A stretch of 64,000 bases of DNA from Climacteris rufus (lineage: Eukaryota > Chordata > Aves > Passeriformes > Climacteridae). Shown here in pieces: positions 61,946 to 64,000 of this stretch (within the stretch, counting starts at the first letter, position 1; every line of letters starts with the position of its first letter). The stretch covers positions 222,292 to 286,291 of the forward strand of contig VZRZ01003090.1 in assembly GCA_013398175.1 (NCBI GenBank). The letters run 5' to 3'. Made by a program: the position numbers and the translations under genes. The notes beneath the pieces are model-generated. The model worked only from the letters and a program-made list of their open reading frames with translations, had not been told where the DNA came from and searched no databases.

Positions 61946-63658
61946 ATGGCCAGCCAGCCAGTCTTTGTCGTTGCTATAGATTTTGGGACATCCTACAGTG
62001 GGTACTGCTTTTCTCTTGCTTCAGGTACAGACCAAATCCGCCAGGTTTACTGGGGACAAGGGCACGGGTTCAAGACCCTGAAGACGCCCACGTGCATCTT
62101 GTTCAACCAGAAGCAGGAGTTCAAGGATTTTGGCTACGGTGCTGTGATGAAGTACAAGAGACTGCCCTCCAGCCAAGCTGACAGCTGGTACTTCTTCGAG
62201 AACTTCAAGATGCAGCTGTACAACACAGTAGGTGGAACAGTTACTGCTAATGGGGGGTCAGAGCTATTCATTGATTTGAGGGGTGGGGGTTAGAGAATTC
62301 ATTAAGAGGGCTGAGTAAGTCTGGTTGATGAGGCTGAATGAACACAAGTCAGAGTATTTTGATGAACCGAAGAAGAAATTATTTATTTTTATAATTAGCC
62401 AAAAGCTGCATGGACCCTTCATTTATGACATTTTTTAATTGTCTAAAACAATAAAACCCGACTGCATACCTGGGTGAAGGCAAATACATGTTCCTAACAA
62501 AAAGCTGCCCTGTTCCAGAGCTTGACAGAGAAATTAGCCTCCCTCTGGGATTCTCTGCCTCAGTCCTCAACAGGGAACAGGAAACAAGTCAAGTTTCCTG
62601 TAATTCAAAGGAGATGTGCAGCCTCGGGACCACCTTAAGAGCTCACCCCTTGTTGTTCAGCTCCCACTAGCTTGTCTCTCCCTCCCTTGAAATGTTATGC
62701 TGAAGCTAATTTAAGGGCAGCCAGCTGTCCTTCAAGCATGTAGTGGCTATCATTTCTCTCTGAAGGCTCTGTGCTAGTTCAGAATAGTTCACAGCTTTAT
62801 CTGGGTTTGCTTGTTCAGCCAAACATCAGGCTCCCTTAAGGCTTTCTGTCTGTGCTCCAGGGTCCCACAGGGTCTCTCAAAGCATAGAATAAACCAGAGC
62901 ACAGGGGCAGTCCCAGAAAAAGCCCCATTTCCTCTCTTTGGCATCCCCCAGGGCTAAGTCACAAGTGCTTAACTGGATGCTATGGTGGGTGGGAGGCCTC
63001 TTTGAAGATTTTCCTCCCCAGGCAAGCTGGGAATGATGTGGTCTGTCACAATACCACCTCTGGAGTGGTGGGTTCTCATTCACTTTCAAAGGGGCTGAAG
63101 GGAGGTTTTAGTTCAAAACTATTTCTCTGCATCTGAGTAACAAATGGTGAAGGAAATATTCATTACAGAATCAGTGTCCACTGGCTCTTCAGGGATATAC
63201 AGGATCTTTACAAAATTTGGCCTAGGAGAAACAGCTGAATTATTAACCATATTGACATTTTGCCTACTGATGACCTGTGCCACTTAGCCACAGTACTGAA
63301 GCCAGTGCTGGGAATTTACTCAGGTTTGGAGACAGGACCCCCTTCTGTGCCATAAGTTGTGCAGTGCTCAGTGAGAAGGGGACGGGTCTCATACAGAGAC
63401 TGCACCGTGTGACCCTGAGACTTTTTTTGGTAGAATGTCACAAGTGGCACGCAGCTGAAAGCCAGCGATGGAAAGTTGCTTCCTGCCCTGAAAGTCTTTT
63501 CCGAAAGCCTGCGCTACCTGAAGGAACATGCCCTGAACACCATTCAAGAGGCCTCTTTCCAAACTGTCCATGACCAGGAGGAGATCACCTGGGTCCTTAC
63601 TGTCCCAGCCATATGGAGCCCTGCTGCCAAGCAGTTCATGCGTCTGGCAGCAAAAGAG
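61946..63658 (+). CDS. HSPA12-like Hsp70-family protein, 5' part (runs off the window)
   Basis: Two coding exons are visible: 61,946-62,227 (94 codons from ATG) and 63,434-63,658 (75 codons). Both end at in-phase GT donors, so the gene continues beyond 64,000. The first exon holds the actin-like ATPase phosphate-1 motif in VAIDFGTSYSGYCFSL and the HSPA12-type segment KTPTCILFN...FGYGA. The second has the family's VLTVPAIWSPAAKQFMRLAA stretch. HSPA12A and HSPA12B are atypical Hsp70 relatives without a standard substrate-binding domain; birds and fish carry extra HSPA12-like copies, and this is probably one rather than the A or B orthologue. The ATG at 61,946 is preferred because no in-frame ATG lies upstream nearby. 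It is divergent from the MIEAP-like gene. Confidence 0.83.
62228..63433. other. First intron of the HSPA12-like gene
   Basis: A 1.2-kb intron runs from donor GTAGGT to acceptor TTTTTTTGGTAG. I see no exon, RNA gene or repeat in it. Confidence 0.7.
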
Positions 63659-64000
63659 GTAAAAGCAGGGGTTATCCCATTTCCTTGAATTGTCTTTGGA
63701 GGTTTCTTTGGCTGTTGAGGCAAAGGAACTCCTCAACATTTAAACAACCTGTATTTCAAATTTCAGTCCATCAGGTAGAGAAATCTTCCACACTGAGGGT
63801 GGTGAGGGAGAGAACGTCCCAAGCTGGCAGTAACAGCAAACAGCTCTGCCCTCTCCCCTTACTGCTGTGTAGAAATGAGCCCCACAGAGGTCAGCAGTGC
63901 AAGAACCATCACCCCTGCATGAGCTGCTGGGGTGAGAACAGTCTCCCTAGCAGGTGGTGTTCATGCAGCAGTAATCTCACCACCTTTCCTTGAACTGACT
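63659..64000. other. Second intron of the HSPA12-like gene, window edge
   Basis: Intron sequence after donor GTAAAA. The next exon lies outside the window, and nothing coding is recognised before position 64,000. Confidence 0.6.

Noticed and set aside
1..64000. CRISPR array, operons or other prokaryotic features
   Set aside because: The window is clearly vertebrate nuclear DNA. Tandem repeats here are minisatellites without spacers.

Overview
The window looks like nuclear DNA from a bird, most likely a songbird. Genes have GT-AG introns, promoters lie in GC-rich CpG islands (some broken by N runs), and there is a CR1 LINE 3' end and a tRNA-Ile-derived fragment of the kind that forms the 5' end of passerine SINEs. 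The genes SERHL, RRP7A, POLDIP3 and the U12 snRNA gene sit close together, as they do on human 22q13.2 (order recalled, not searched).

Layout. Positions 1-19,300 hold no coding exon I can support. They contain two CpG islands (about 10,380-11,400 and 14,700-15,060), a 46-bp GC-rich minisatellite and a tRNA-Ile fragment. The first island has a strong minus-strand 5' splice site, so the left end may be the first intron of a leftward gene; TCF20 is a guess from human synteny. Positions 19,310-20,720 hold a decayed tandem copy of SERHL. The intact SERHL gene (alpha/beta hydrolase, plus strand) follows at 22,710-29,365 and faces RRP7A (minus, 31,332-34,284) tail to tail. POLDIP3 (minus, 37,741-50,909) was rebuilt as nine exons encoding 417 aa. 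A complete U12 minor-spliceosome snRNA gene lies head to head with it at 51,277-51,425, with octamer, PSE and 3' box.

The right end is the least familiar part. An eight-exon minus-strand gene (55,724-61,615; 460 aa) has an N-terminal array of ten 14-residue repeats, a short coiled coil and a C-terminal region that I think is a divergent MIEAP/SPATA18 C-terminal domain. It is divergent from an HSPA12-like Hsp70 gene that starts at 61,946 and runs off the window. The 330 bp between their start codons contain a minus-strand TATAAATA box and an interferon-response-like element, so the two genes may be co-induced. This gene pair is the best candidate for an undescribed system.

How the genes relate: RRP7A (small-subunit rRNA processing), POLDIP3 (mRNA export and S6K1-linked translation) and U12 (minor splicing) are housekeeping RNA genes with CpG or snRNA promoters. 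SERHL is a predicted hydrolase of unknown substrate. The right-hand pair looks inducible rather than housekeeping. All exon models were read by eye from splice sites and reading-frame continuity; no database search was run.
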